The notes under the pieces were generated by a model. That model saw nothing but the letters and a program-made list of their open reading frames with translations, was not told the origin of the DNA and ran no database searches. A stretch of 64,000 nt of DNA from Shewanella sp. 1CM18E (GTDB taxonomy: Bacteria; Pseudomonadota; Gammaproteobacteria; Enterobacterales; Shewanellaceae), in the NCBI RefSeq assembly GCF_023161665.1, contig NZ_JALNTW010000003.1, positions 310,001-374,000 on the forward strand, given 5' to 3'. The position numbers were made by a program, and so were the translations under genes. This document shows positions 54,014 to 62,431 of this stretch, piece after piece. The number at the start of each line of letters is the position of its first letter. The stretch's first letter is position 1.

Positions 54014-54592
54014 TTAAATATTATGTTTCCAGCTGGGGTGGCTATTCGTTGAGTTTATGAATGCTGCAATAGCATGGTCACTTTGTTTATAGCAACTAGC
54101 TTGGCCTGTAGTTGGATCTAAGTTATTTATATCTATGCAGTAATTGAGTTTCTGGGCAATTCTTAAAATTGCTTTGTTCTCTGGTAGAAACATTGAATAC
54201 ATTTTATTGAGTTTTAGGTGTCGTAAGCCGTATTCAGTAAGCGCGCCAATTGACTCAAATGCTATGTGCTTTCTATAAGCATTAGGGATAAGCATTATTC
54301 CAAACTCTGCGTGTTGAGTGTTTTGTTTGTTTTTGCTGATGTTTTGTATGCCTAATACCTCACCTGTCTCTAGTTCTGAAATAACCCAAACCAATAGTAA
54401 TGGTTTGGGCTTTTGAGTGAGTTTTAGTGTTGTGTAAAAGCATTTTTCTGCCTTTGTAGGGCTCAATGGTTGACTGATGTTTTTCATTACAATGGGATCG
54501 GTATACAAGGAGCAATACAAGTCTTTATCCCGTTCATCGAGTAAGCGCATGGATAGTCGTTCGGTTTGAAATTGATGTGCTGAGTTAGCCAT
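54014..54592 (-). CDS. GNAT-family N-acetyltransferase (RimJ/RimL-like)
   Basis: 192-residue acetyltransferase with FQTERLSMRLLDERDKDLYCSLYTDP at the N terminus, as in RimJ/RimL/Acetyltransf_3 enzymes. The acetyl-CoA site is around EFGIMLIPNAYRKHIAFESIGALTEYG, and the segment LNKMYSMFLPENKAILRIAQKLNY is the usual end of the fold. The canonical Q/RxxGxG/A loop is imperfect here (NAYRKHIAFE), so activity is not certain. AGAGAGA precedes the ATG. It starts 13 bases after the aspartic-protease stop and is followed by the borosin genes on the same strand; it may modify a protein or peptide N terminus. Confidence 0.82.
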   Translation of the reverse strand: MANSAHQFQTERLSMRLLDERDKDLYCSLYTDPIVMKNISQPLSPTKAEKCFYTTLKLTQKPKPLLLVWVISELETGEVLGIQNISKNKQNTQHAEFGIMLIPNAYRKHIAFESIGALTEYGLRHLKLNKMYSMFLPENKAILRIAQKLNYCIDINNLDPTTGQASCYKQSDHAIAAFINSTNSHPSWKHNI

Positions 54593-54605
54593 GGTGTCTC
54601 TCTAA

Positions 54606-56420
54606 TTAACGCTGTTTAGCAAAGTGGATCACGCCGGTTTGATGAGCGGAGCGGTCGAAAATCACGTAGTGATCATTCATTAGCGGTAAGCCAAGTAGCG
54701 ACTGATTAGGCCAACCAGCCAGCTGTGACAATATCTTAAAGCAGGCCTTGCCCTTGGCTGGAGTGTTGGTTTGCCAGTAGTGCTCGGGCTTTATGTGAAT
54801 GCTGACTTTTTCTGGGGAGTGTTGCTTGTTGTCACTGCTATGGTCACGACTATTTTTACGGCTATGGTCACAGCTATTTTCATTGGTATTTTTACTGGTA
54901 TTGCCACTGCTGCTATGAGTGTGTTGGCTATGGTGGTTGCGCTCGCCGACAAAATGCAAGGTGAGCGTGGGCCATTCCTCAAGGTTTAACTGGCTCATGT
55001 CGATACCTTGATACTGCATGGCGATATCGCTAAAGGGCTTTATTAGTGCCGCAAATTTGGGGTTTAGCGCGCTGAAGTGTTCCACCATGGCGTTGTATAA
55101 GTGCTTGGTAAACACTATGCCTGAAACACCTGTGTCGATAATGGCGTTACTGCGACCACGCAGCTGTTTATTCATGCCTATGGCCGAGAGTAGGGCGTGG
55201 TCATGGCTTGCTTGGTTTTTTATGGGCTCAGAGCCTTTATTGTGCTCAAGGCTGTTATCTGGCTCAAGGCTGTTTGCAGGCTCAAGGCTGTCATCTCGCT
55301 CAGGGCTGTTATTTAGCTCAAGGCTGTCATCTCGCTCAAGGCTTTCATTTAGCTCAAGGCTGTTCTCTATCTCTTCGGTGAGTAGGCTGTCGATTTCGGC
55401 TTGGTCGCCGACTTGGATAGAGATGAGGTTTACGTTGTAATACTTGTCTTCTACCACAGAGATTGTGGTGAACTCGCCTTGATAAAGCTCGGTATGTTCT
55501 TCGCCGCCACCAATAATTAACCAGCCCTGATTGAGCGAGTCTTGGTTTAACTGTGCGAAGTGCGCTTGTTGTGCTGCCTTATCTGTTTTTTCAGCTTTAT
55601 CAGCGCTCTTTTTTGCACTAAAGCTGGCTGCGCTAATATCGGTAGAAAAATGTACGCTTGAGCGGCGGCTGTAAAACGCAAACTTATTGGCGGTTAAACC
55701 ATGCTGGGTGAGCTCAGTAAAGTAGGGGATAATATCTTGAGTGGGCTGCTGTTTTAAAAAGGCTTTAAACTGACGTAAATCGTGGCTGGTAAAGCGATTA
55801 TCGCAATCTTGCTCAGAGTGAGCCGCCTTGTTTTCGACTTGGTTGGCATTTAAGTGGGCGTGATAATCATTACTGCAAATACTAATTTCTGTATCAAACG
55901 GCCAAGGGTAGGTGAGCGCTGGAGCGATTTGATATTTGTCGAAATAGTCTTTGAGATTGTAGCTTTTGTTTAATTGATGATAAGCAAGTCCAAGAATGCC
56001 GTCGGCGTGTAAAAATGTGCCCTCTTGTTTAATCGACGACACTATCGCCACCGGACAATCGTTAAGCACTATGGGCGCATGGGCATCTGGATTTGGCTCT
56101 AATTGATAACCGTCGCTTAGGTTGAAATCGATATCTTCTTCTCTGAGTCCGACTCGGGTATGCACTACAGGGCCGTCCCAGCCGCCCGCACCATATAACA
56201 CTTCTTGAGCAAAGCTGGTGGCCACTAAGCTAGTGTCTTGCTCGTCATCATAATCACTGTCGCTCACCACTAAGGTGCTACTGCCCGTATCAATAATCAG
56301 ATTTACCGGGGTTTTATTCGCGCCAAACCTAAGCTGGGCGCAATAACCTCCCATGGCGTAAACATTGGTAATGGGTACTTTTAAAGTGCGTGGAGTGATT
56401 AATGGTGTGTTATCTGACAT
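54606..56420 (-). CDS. Pepsin-like aspartic protease (shewasin-like) with low-complexity inserts
   Basis: 604-residue bilobed aspartic protease. Both catalytic motifs are present: LIIDTGSSTLVVSD (D44) and AIIDTGVSGIVF (D429). No signal peptide, so cytosolic, as for the bacterial pepsin homologues named shewasins. A possible flap Tyr lies in VLYGAGGWDGPVVHTRVGL. Two hydrophilic inserts make it much longer than the usual 430-450 residues: a repeat near residues 351-392 built of Ser-Leu-Glu-x-x-Asn/Asp units, and a His/Ser/Asn/Lys-rich stretch near residues 497-540. The fold ends with NQSLLGLPLMNDHYVIFDRSA. GNAT follows after 13 bases. A role in processing the neighbouring borosin precursor is possible but only by position. 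Confidence 0.85.
   Translation of the reverse strand: MSDNTPLITPRTLKVPITNVYAMGGYCAQLRFGANKTPVNLIIDTGSSTLVVSDSDYDDEQDTSLVATSFAQEVLYGAGGWDGPVVHTRVGLREEDIDFNLSDGYQLEPNPDAHAPIVLNDCPVAIVSSIKQEGTFLHADGILGLAYHQLNKSYNLKDYFDKYQIAPALTYPWPFDTEISICSNDYHAHLNANQVENKAAHSEQDCDNRFTSHDLRQFKAFLKQQPTQDIIPYFTELTQHGLTANKFAFYSRRSSVHFSTDISAASFSAKKSADKAEKTDKAAQQAHFAQLNQDSLNQGWLIIGGGEEHTELYQGEFTTISVVEDKYYNVNLISIQVGDQAEIDSLLTEEIENSLELNESLERDDSLELNNSPERDDSLEPANSLEPDNSLEHNKGSEPIKNQASHDHALLSAIGMNKQLRGRSNAIIDTGVSGIVFTKHLYNAMVEHFSALNPKFAALIKPFSDIAMQYQGIDMSQLNLEEWPTLTLHFVGERNHHSQHTHSSSGNTSKNTNENSCDHSRKNSRDHSSDNKQHSPEKVSIHIKPEHYWQTNTPAKGKACFKILSQLAGWPNQSLLGLPLMNDHYVIFDRSAHQTGVIHFAKQR
55245..55370. repeat. 18-bp in-frame tandem repeat inside the aspartic protease gene
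   Basis: Seven copies of an 18-base unit beginning CTCAAGGCT on the plus strand, coding a six-residue Ser-Leu-Glu-x-x-Asn/Asp repeat on the minus strand. Units differ at a few bases. Copy gain or loss keeps the frame. Confidence 0.92.
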
Positions 56421-56604
56421 TGATTGCGCCTGATTGTTATTGTTCTTAAAGCTTGCGAGTTAACGAGATAAAGCTGCTTTGATAGCGAAAATCACAATAG
56501 CAGAAATCGCCCTGCAGGTTAATTAATTGTTAATTGGTTGTGGAGGAGGTTTCACTTGAGTGTGCAGTTCAAGCTGAGGTAGGTTTTGCAGTTAAATGCT
56601 TGAG

Positions 56605-56644
56605 CGAGGTGCAAATCAAGTTGGGGGAGTATATTTGCACCTCG
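56605..56644. terminator. 12-bp hairpin downstream of azurin
   Basis: Perfect stem CGAGGTGCAAAT / ATTTGCACCTCG with a 16-base loop, starting 8 bases after the azurin stop on the minus strand. No T run follows, so it may stabilise the message rather than terminate. Confidence 0.5.
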
Positions 56645-56652
56645 TTGGTTAA

Positions 56653-57108
56653 CTATGAGGCAATGACAAACTTGCCTTGCATAATTGCCCAGTGACCAGG
56701 GAATGAGCAGAAGAAGCTGTACTCCTTGGCTGGATCGAGATCGGCAGTGCTAAAGGTGATGCTAGTACTTTCACCGCCACCAATTATATCGGTATGAGCC
56801 AGTACGCGTGGGTCATCGGCTTTGACATAGCTGTTTGCAGCGCCAGCTGCCATGCCTTCGTTAGCAACAGCTGACATATTGGCGGTTTCGGTTAACACCC
56901 AGTTATGGCCCATGGCACTTTTTGGCAATGTGCCTGTGTGGTGTAAGTTTAAGGTTACTTCAGTGCAGCCCGCTGGCAATGTTAGTTCCTTTTTGTCGAA
57001 CTGCATTGCATCGGTAGCATTAATATCGAGTTGGCATGTGTTAGCGCTAGCAAAACTTGAAATACTGAGCAGCAGAGCCGCTGCGACAAATTTGATTAGG
57101 GTACGCAT
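56653..57108 (-). CDS. azu: Azurin (blue copper electron carrier)
   Basis: 151-residue periplasmic protein. Signal peptide MRTLIKFVAAALLLSISSFASA, then the mature azurin. Type-1 copper ligands are all present: His in MGHNWVL, and Cys, His and Met in FFCSFPGHWAIMQG. NTCQLDINATDAMQFDKKELTL is the family N terminus and TCQ...PAGC give the disulfide. It shuttles single electrons in the periplasm, for example to nitrite reductase or peroxidase. A Fur-type box lies just upstream. Single gene. Confidence 0.95.
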   Translation of the reverse strand: MRTLIKFVAAALLLSISSFASANTCQLDINATDAMQFDKKELTLPAGCTEVTLNLHHTGTLPKSAMGHNWVLTETANMSAVANEGMAAGAANSYVKADDPRVLAHTDIIGGGESTSITFSTADLDPAKEYSFFCSFPGHWAIMQGKFVIAS

Positions 57109-57164
57109 AGTTAACTTCTCATATAGTAAAAGATGTTAGCATCCTAAGGTAAAACCGATTAAAT

Positions 57165-57183
57165 GAGAATGATAATCAATTGT
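57165..57183. promoter_or_regulatory. Fur-like box upstream of azurin
   Basis: GAGAATGATAATCAATTGT has an unbroken GAATGATAATCA core matching the Fur consensus by eye, about 57 bases upstream of the azurin ATG. Confidence 0.6.
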
Positions 57184-57307
57184 AAATTATTTTTAAAGAT
57201 AGGTGCTTTGACTAACTGCAAAGTTAAGAACAGCGCTTGTTATGGCTAAGTAATATAGATTAGCAATTGGACTTAGCAAGCTAAGCCCAATTGATCATTA
57301 GAGAGTG

Positions 57308-58507
57308 TTATTTTGAAGTGACCTTGATGCGCTCAACATCTGTGGTAGGGGCTTCAACTTCAAAGTCGAGTTGTACTTTTGAACCTTGAACGCCTTTAGC
57401 CGAACTCTGGTACTGCCATTGCTTTAGTGCAGTAATAGCCACTGCATCAAACACTTTCTCAGGTGATGACTTTATTACGCTAACATTGGTTACTGAGCCA
57501 CTTGGGGTAATATCAAACTGCAGTTGTACAAAACCATTTTGATTAGCCTTTGCTGCTTCAATCGGGTATTTAGGTTCAACACGCATGGTTGGATATACCA
57601 CTGATTGTTTATCTACGCCGCCGGCTTGCACTTGTTGATTTAGCATTAGACCGCAAAGCCCTAAAACCATGATTAATCCTATAACTGCAATGCTGCTTTG
57701 GCCTTTTTGCTGTGTTTTCATTTGCATAATACGTTCCTTGAGTATGTTTTTATTTCCGTAGTGAGTGTGTAGCAAGCCGTGCTGGGCCTGCTGTGAATAA
57801 GCCAACAGCACTTGGTTATAACTGATTTTTTGTTGCTTGCTGAGTGACTGAGTCACATAGGCATCGCAGGCTAGCTCTTGATCATTGCGAAAGCGACGGT
57901 ATGCAAGCCAGCAAATGGGGTTAAACCAAAACAGACATAACACGCCATACGCCAATAAATTGCACTGTAGATCGCCACGCTGGTGGTGATATTGCTCGTG
58001 ATTGATAATGGCTTGCTGCTCTTGTGCATTAAGTTGGTTGAAGTTAACTGGCAAGATGATTTTTGGGTTCACAATGCCTATAAGCATCGGCGATTGCACT
58101 TTGGGGTGAACGTAAGTCGCTAGGCGTGAAAATGGGTTGCTTACTTTTGTCGCACTGCGTGCAAGGGCTTTGATTGATATAAGCTGCAGCGCAAGCAGCA
58201 TAAGCATGATAGTAATTCCGCTAAGCCATACGTAGCTAACAAATAGCCCATAGTTTGTTGTGTTTTTAGCTTGAATCACTTTACTTGCCAAAACGCTGTA
58301 ATGGGCGATTTGCTGAGACTGAACTGCTGCAAATAAGTTTGGCATGGCTGTGACAATTGCTGAGCTAAGTAACACAATAGGCACTGCTAGCCAAAGATGA
58401 TAAGTCTGGTGTGAGCCTAAGTATTTTTGTAGTGGCTTGTGGCAAATCAGTAAGCCTACACAAATTAGGCTTAGTAGTAGGGTTTGTTGCGCGATCCATA
58501 GCATCAT
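57308..58507 (-). CDS. BlaR1-like M56 peptidase with C-terminal TonB domain
   Basis: 399-residue membrane protein. ATG 58507 overlaps the BlaI stop by the ATGA pattern and follows AAAGGAAAACA; a frame extension to 58528 is less likely. N-terminal part has four to five membrane helices and the M56 zinc site NHEQYHHQRGD, which in BlaR1 cleaves the repressor after sensing. Instead of the penicillin-binding sensor domain there is a TonB-type C terminus (MRVEPKYPIEAAKANQNGFVQLQ, FDAVAITALKQWQY). Such M56-TonB proteins are widespread; the signal sensed here is not known. Works with the upstream BlaI repressor. Confidence 0.88.
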   Translation of the reverse strand: MMLWIAQQTLLLSLICVGLLICHKPLQKYLGSHQTYHLWLAVPIVLLSSAIVTAMPNLFAAVQSQQIAHYSVLASKVIQAKNTTNYGLFVSYVWLSGITIMLMLLALQLISIKALARSATKVSNPFSRLATYVHPKVQSPMLIGIVNPKIILPVNFNQLNAQEQQAIINHEQYHHQRGDLQCNLLAYGVLCLFWFNPICWLAYRRFRNDQELACDAYVTQSLSKQQKISYNQVLLAYSQQAQHGLLHTHYGNKNILKERIMQMKTQQKGQSSIAVIGLIMVLGLCGLMLNQQVQAGGVDKQSVVYPTMRVEPKYPIEAAKANQNGFVQLQFDITPSGSVTNVSVIKSSPEKVFDAVAITALKQWQYQSSAKGVQGSKVQLDFEVEAPTTDVERIKVTSK

Positions 58508-58881
58508 GACTTGTTTTCCTTTTGCCATGTATCAATTAACTGCTGCAGCTCAGCAACATCTTGCGCATTAAGTTTGTTTTGCTTAGCAAAGCCTGCGACG
58601 AGTGGGGCAATGCGGCCAGAGAATAAGCGATCAATAAAGGATTCAGTTTCTTTTAGCTGGTATTCGCTCTGATCAATTAATGGCGAGTACAGGTATGAAC
58701 GGCCTTGTTTTTCAAAACCAATGGCTTGCTTTTTGACTAATCGGTTTAGTAGCGTTTTAACGGTTTTTTCGTGCCAATCATGGCTGCGCGATAACTGGTT
58801 GATCACCTCGCTGGCACTTTGCGGTGAGGACTGCCACAAAATATTGAGAACCGATAGCTCAGCATTGCTGATCTCTTTCAT
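58504..58881 (-). CDS. BlaI/MecI-family transcriptional repressor
   Basis: 125-residue winged-helix repressor: ISNAELSVLNILWQSSPQSASEVINQL and WHEKTVKTLLNRLVKKQAIGFEKQGRSYLYSP are the family DNA-binding region, and the C-terminal helices (SFIDRLFSGRIAPLVAGFAKQ) form the dimer and cleavage zone. ATG 58881 follows AAGGAAGCG; a 25-codon frame extension to 58956 runs through the operators and is rejected. It should bind the two dyads just upstream and be removed by the M56 protein. No beta-lactamase gene is in the window. Confidence 0.9.
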   Translation of the reverse strand: MKEISNAELSVLNILWQSSPQSASEVINQLSRSHDWHEKTVKTLLNRLVKKQAIGFEKQGRSYLYSPLIDQSEYQLKETESFIDRLFSGRIAPLVAGFAKQNKLNAQDVAELQQLIDTWQKENKS

Positions 58882-58905
58882 GTTTAGCGCTTCCTTGTAC
58901 TTATG

Positions 58906-58919
58906 ATTACACTTGTAAT
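58906..58919. promoter_or_regulatory. BlaI operator 1
   Basis: Perfect dyad ATTACA-CT-TGTAAT, with the TACA/TGTA core of BlaI/MecI operators, 25 bases upstream of the blaI ATG. Confidence 0.8.
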
Positions 58920-58929
58920 TTACAATTAA

Positions 58930-58945
58930 GATTACAAATGTAATC
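58930..58945. promoter_or_regulatory. BlaI operator 2
   Basis: Perfect dyad GATTACA-AA-TGTAATC, 25 bases centre to centre from operator 1. Tandem perfect dyads strongly suggest autoregulation of blaI-blaR1, and may also reach the divergent gene starting at 59148. Confidence 0.85.
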
Positions 58946-59147
58946 AAAATGTGCAAGTATTTTCTGGCTGATTTTTAATCTTGTTTGGCTTTGTCTTTAT
59001 AAGTAACTATTAATTAAGCTTATTTTGTTATGGATATTTATTTACTGCAGGGAGGGGAAAACTAATTACTTTTTTAATTACCACTTTTGCCGAAGCGCAT
59101 TTAGAATGAAAAGTATAGAAAATACCCTAAACAAGGATTGTAAAGGT

Positions 59148-59846
59148 ATGCCCTCAATGTTATCCCGTATCACATATGCTTTGTTCAGCAGTATTATATT
59201 GCTTGTGTCTCAGCCCCTTTTTGCTAATGGTGCAAATAAAGCCTCTGATGAAATTACTGCTGCTAATGCCAAAGAAACGGCGAATAATCAAACTGTTAAT
59301 CAATCATCTCAGCAGTTGGTGATCTTTGAGCAGACCATTAATTTTAACTTACCGTCCGATTGGAAATTAGCGCATTCAGAGCAACAAGATACGATGTTTT
59401 CTGCTGAGTTTGTGCCTGCTAATCAAGAGCTGCAAACTTGGTCGTCTATGGTGTGTGTACAAGGCTTTAAAGGTGTGGCTGAAGATATTGAACCTGAGCT
59501 TTTTTTGGAAACGATGGCCAATGTGTACCTTGAAAATTGCCAAGGTGAAATGGTGTTTGAAACTTTACCCAGTGAACCATTAAATGGCCATGAAACGGCT
59601 AGTGCAATTATCGGCTGCACGAAAATGCCGAATTCACACATTAAGTCGATTGATAAAACTACCGCTTATGAGGCCAACCACGGCTTAGGTGAAATTGGCC
59701 ACTACACTGCGGTTAAAGGTAAAGCTGATCTGTATTTGATCCATAAATCGATTAGGGGTGACAGCTTTAGTAAAGCTAATCCGCCAGTTAAATCGCAAAA
59801 CTATCAAGAATTTTTGTCGAGCATTACTCCGCTAAGCCTACATTGA
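59148..59846 (+). CDS. Exported protein of unknown function (232 aa)
   Basis: ATG 59148 (MPSMLSRITYALFSS) has AAAGG five bases before it and begins a good signal peptide cleaved near PLFANG; upstream in-frame starts lack such support. A Ser/Asn/Thr-rich linker to about residue 55 precedes a compact domain with INFNLPSDWKLAHSEQQDTMFSAEF, Cys in SMVCVQGF, LENCQGE and IIGCTK, and an end LIHKSIRGDSF. The pattern resembles periplasmic proteins of unknown function. Divergent from blaI, whose operators lie in between, so it may share that regulation. Confidence 0.65.
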   Translation: MPSMLSRITYALFSSIILLVSQPLFANGANKASDEITAANAKETANNQTVNQSSQQLVIFEQTINFNLPSDWKLAHSEQQDTMFSAEFVPANQELQTWSSMVCVQGFKGVAEDIEPELFLETMANVYLENCQGEMVFETLPSEPLNGHETASAIIGCTKMPNSHIKSIDKTTAYEANHGLGEIGHYTAVKGKADLYLIHKSIRGDSFSKANPPVKSQNYQEFLSSITPLSLH

Positions 59847-59964
59847 TAAGCGCATCTATCTGTTTACTTGCTTTTTATGTTTGCTTTTAAAGCAAATATT
59901 CTAGCTTATAACAAATTAATGCGTTATCCCTGCCGCTAACTCTGCTGATTACTTACCGTTAAGT

Positions 59965-59994
59965 TAGACATTTAACCGTATAGACGTCTATAAT
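59965..59994 (+). promoter_or_regulatory. Promoter overlapped by MetJ-like boxes, upstream of the B12 riboswitch
   Basis: TAGACA (59965-59970) and TATAAT (59989-59994) with an 18-base spacer form a good sigma-70 promoter. A perfect MetJ box AGACGTCT lies at 59982-59989 touching the -10, and in-phase 8-base neighbours AACCGTAT and AGACATTT (59974 and 59966) match partly, as expected for tandem MetJ binding. Confidence 0.6.
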
Positions 59995-59998
59995 GCGC

Positions 59999-60037
59999 GC
60001 ACCCACTGGTGGCGCTTTTTTGCTCTTGAGTGGGTGC
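59999..60037 (+). other. Inverted repeat at the predicted transcript start
   Basis: GCACCCACT (59999-60007) pairs with AGTGGGTGC (60029-60037), loop 21 bases, immediately after the -10 box. Purpose unknown. The stretch 60038-60181 is AT-rich leader without further recognised structure. Confidence 0.4.
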
Positions 60038-60181
60038 AATGCATACTACTGCAAAAAGTAGTACTTAAAATGATGTTATCCAATAATGAAAAGTGCATCT
60101 TTTGGCTTTTTGTTACTTAGCTATTTGTAAAATAGCTTTAAAAAAAACAACTCATAAAAAGAGTATTTTAGTCAACTTTGT

Positions 60182-60356
60182 TGGTGCCTTAGTTACCTAG
60201 TAACAGAGGATAATCGGGAAGTCAGTTAAATTCTGACACTGCCCCCGCAACGGTGAATGGTGAGAGACAGGTGCGCCTTAATGGAAAGGCGTTTAAAGCT
60301 TGTACTCGCGTATTAAATTGCTAATACAGAACCTAAGTCCGGAGACCGGCCAGTAA
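60182..60356 (+). ncRNA. Cobalamin (adenosylcobalamin) riboswitch
   Basis: Leader RNA element that binds B12 and shuts off uptake genes. Conserved blocks in order: GGTGCC near the start, GGGAA, the highly conserved ACTGCCCCCGCAAC segment at 60238-60251 with GGTGA after it, a variable arm (GCGCC...GGCGTTT), and AAGTCCGGAGACCGGCC at 60335-60351. The expression platform lies between 60357 and the btuB ribosome site (AGGAGTCAAAGG). Confidence 0.95.
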
Positions 60357-60484
60357 AGTGATTTCGATGATTTCGGCGGGCAGATCTCGAGATGCGGCAT
60401 ATAAACGGCTAGGCATAAAGTTAACTTTTGCTCCGGATCACCGTGACGTTTTTGCCCCGTTTTCCTTTTAGGAGTCAAAGGTAA

Positions 60485-62338
60485 ATGGGAACACAACCAT
60501 CAAAAATCGCACTGCTAGTTAGCAGTCTTTTAAGCTTATCTGCATTTTCAGTAACTGCTGAAGAAGCGACAACCCCAGCTGCAAACGTTGACGAAACCAT
60601 TACGGTTACTGGTTCGCGTTTTGATAGAACGGCCGATCAACAGCTAACTGTTATCAACACCATTGAACGCGAAGAAATTGCGCGTCTAAACCCTAAATCA
60701 GTTGCAGATGTATTAGAAACATTACCGGGTGTAAGCATTTCACGTAACGGCGGCGCTGGTCAGGCTACTTCAGTGAGCATTCGTGGTAGTAACTCTAATC
60801 ATGTTTTAGTGCTTATTGACGGTGTCAAAGTGGGCTCTGCGACTTTAGGTACTGTTAGCTTTAATACGTTATCGCCAGAAAATATTGAACGTATTGAAGT
60901 GCTAAAAGGTCCACGCGCCTCTGTTTGGGGCAGTGATGCTATTGGCGGTGTGATTCAAATTTTTACTCGCCAACTTAAAGGCGGTGAGTGGTTTGCTGGT
61001 GCTGAATATGGCAGCAATGATTATATTCGTGGCTCATTTGGTACTGGTATGGATCACGGTAACGGCAGCACTACGCTAACGGTTAACCACGAGCAGTCTG
61101 ATGGCTACGATGTTTATAACGGTGCACCTGTTGAAAATGATGATGACGGCTATAAGCGTAATGCTATTTCGCTAAAAGGCTCTCAGCAAATCAATCAAAA
61201 CTGGCAAGCGCAGTGGAATGGTCAATACGATAAAGGCAACACTCAATACGATGATGTTTATGCCTCGGGCTCTGCTGACGAATCTGACTATGCTAACTAT
61301 CTGTGGAACCTTGCTACTCAATACAGCAACGATAAATTCACCAGCAAATTGGCACTCAGCCAGTCACGTGACTATAACGAAAACTTCCGCGGTGACGACA
61401 TCAATGTACCAGTTTCAGAATTTGAAACTAAGCGCGATCAAGTTAACTGGAGTAACCAATATTTAGCGGCGAATGAACTGACATTTACCGGTGGTATCGA
61501 TTGGTCTAACGAAGCGGTTAAAGGTGATTACGCTCAAGATGAGCGTGATGTTTTTGGTGCGTATGTTTTAGTGCAAAAGCAGTGGAGTCAGTTATTAGCT
61601 GAGGCTGCTGTACGTTACGATGACGTTGAAAACATCGATAGCGAAGTGTCTTACAATGCCAGCCTTGCTTATCAGTTTAATGATCAGTGGCGTTTAGCTG
61701 CATCAACAGGTACAGCATTTAAAGCGCCTACTTTCAATGATTTGTATTGGCCGGGTTCTGGTAATCCAGATCTGATGTCAGAAACAGCTGAAAGTTATGA
61801 TTTGACTCTGCATTATCAAGCTGACGATATTCGCGCTTACATCAGCGTATTTGAAAACAGCATTGATAACCTGATTGCTTGGGCACCAACAGGCGAACAA
61901 GACGATTTTGGTTGGGATATCTGGAAACCTGCCAATATCGATGAAGCAAAAATTCAGGGTGTAGAAGTTTCAGCGAACTTTAGTGTGTTCAGTCTAGATC
62001 ACCAAGTTGCTTATACTTTCCTTGATGCTGAAAACAAGCAGACAGGCGAAGAGTTAATTGGCCGCAGTGAAAACGAGTTTAACTACCAACTAAGCTATCA
62101 TTGGGAGCAAATTGATGTGCTCGCTAACTACCATTATCAAGGTAAGCGTTACGCTGGTTACAGCGAGTATTTTGATGCGACTCATCAAGTTGATTTAAGC
62201 ATAGGTTACCAGCTAGATGACGCTTGGAGCTTACGTTTAAAAGCCAATAATTTGTTTGATGAAGAGATTATCTCTGCGCAAAATTACTTTAGCCCAGGTA
62301 GGGAGTTCTTCTTTAGCGTGAGTTACCAAGCCTTTTAA
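60485..62338 (+). CDS. btuB: Vitamin B12 outer-membrane receptor BtuB
   Basis: 617-residue TonB-dependent receptor for cobalamin. Signal peptide to SVTAEE, TonB box DETITVTG, plug motifs VADVLETLPGVSISRNGG, TSVSIRGSNSNHVLVLIDGV and VLKGPRASVWGSDAIGGVI, and a barrel whose end reads FFFSVSYQAF with the terminal Phe. Similarity to E. coli BtuB is clear and the riboswitch directly upstream confirms the ligand. The gene is alone; no btuC/D/F follow. Confidence 0.95.
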   Translation: MGTQPSKIALLVSSLLSLSAFSVTAEEATTPAANVDETITVTGSRFDRTADQQLTVINTIEREEIARLNPKSVADVLETLPGVSISRNGGAGQATSVSIRGSNSNHVLVLIDGVKVGSATLGTVSFNTLSPENIERIEVLKGPRASVWGSDAIGGVIQIFTRQLKGGEWFAGAEYGSNDYIRGSFGTGMDHGNGSTTLTVNHEQSDGYDVYNGAPVENDDDGYKRNAISLKGSQQINQNWQAQWNGQYDKGNTQYDDVYASGSADESDYANYLWNLATQYSNDKFTSKLALSQSRDYNENFRGDDINVPVSEFETKRDQVNWSNQYLAANELTFTGGIDWSNEAVKGDYAQDERDVFGAYVLVQKQWSQLLAEAAVRYDDVENIDSEVSYNASLAYQFNDQWRLAASTGTAFKAPTFNDLYWPGSGNPDLMSETAESYDLTLHYQADDIRAYISVFENSIDNLIAWAPTGEQDDFGWDIWKPANIDEAKIQGVEVSANFSVFSLDHQVAYTFLDAENKQTGEELIGRSENEFNYQLSYHWEQIDVLANYHYQGKRYAGYSEYFDATHQVDLSIGYQLDDAWSLRLKANNLFDEEIISAQNYFSPGREFFFSVSYQAF

Positions 62339-62363
62339 GGCTAAGTGCTCGTAAAATAGATTG

Positions 62364-62392
62364 AAAGCCAGACCTTGTGTCTGGCTTTTTTT
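62364..62392 (+). terminator. Terminator of btuB
   Basis: Stem AAAGCCAGAC / GTCTGGCTTT followed by a T run. Confidence 0.9.
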
Positions 62393-62431
62393 ATGTTATT
62401 TTTTGAGTATGCGATTAAAAAGGCATGCAAA

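Noticed and set aside
54771..54989. 72-codon hydrophobic plus-strand frame
   Set aside because: It is the antisense of the His/Ser/Asn-rich insert of the protease; the hydrophobicity is an effect of the reversed repeat codons.
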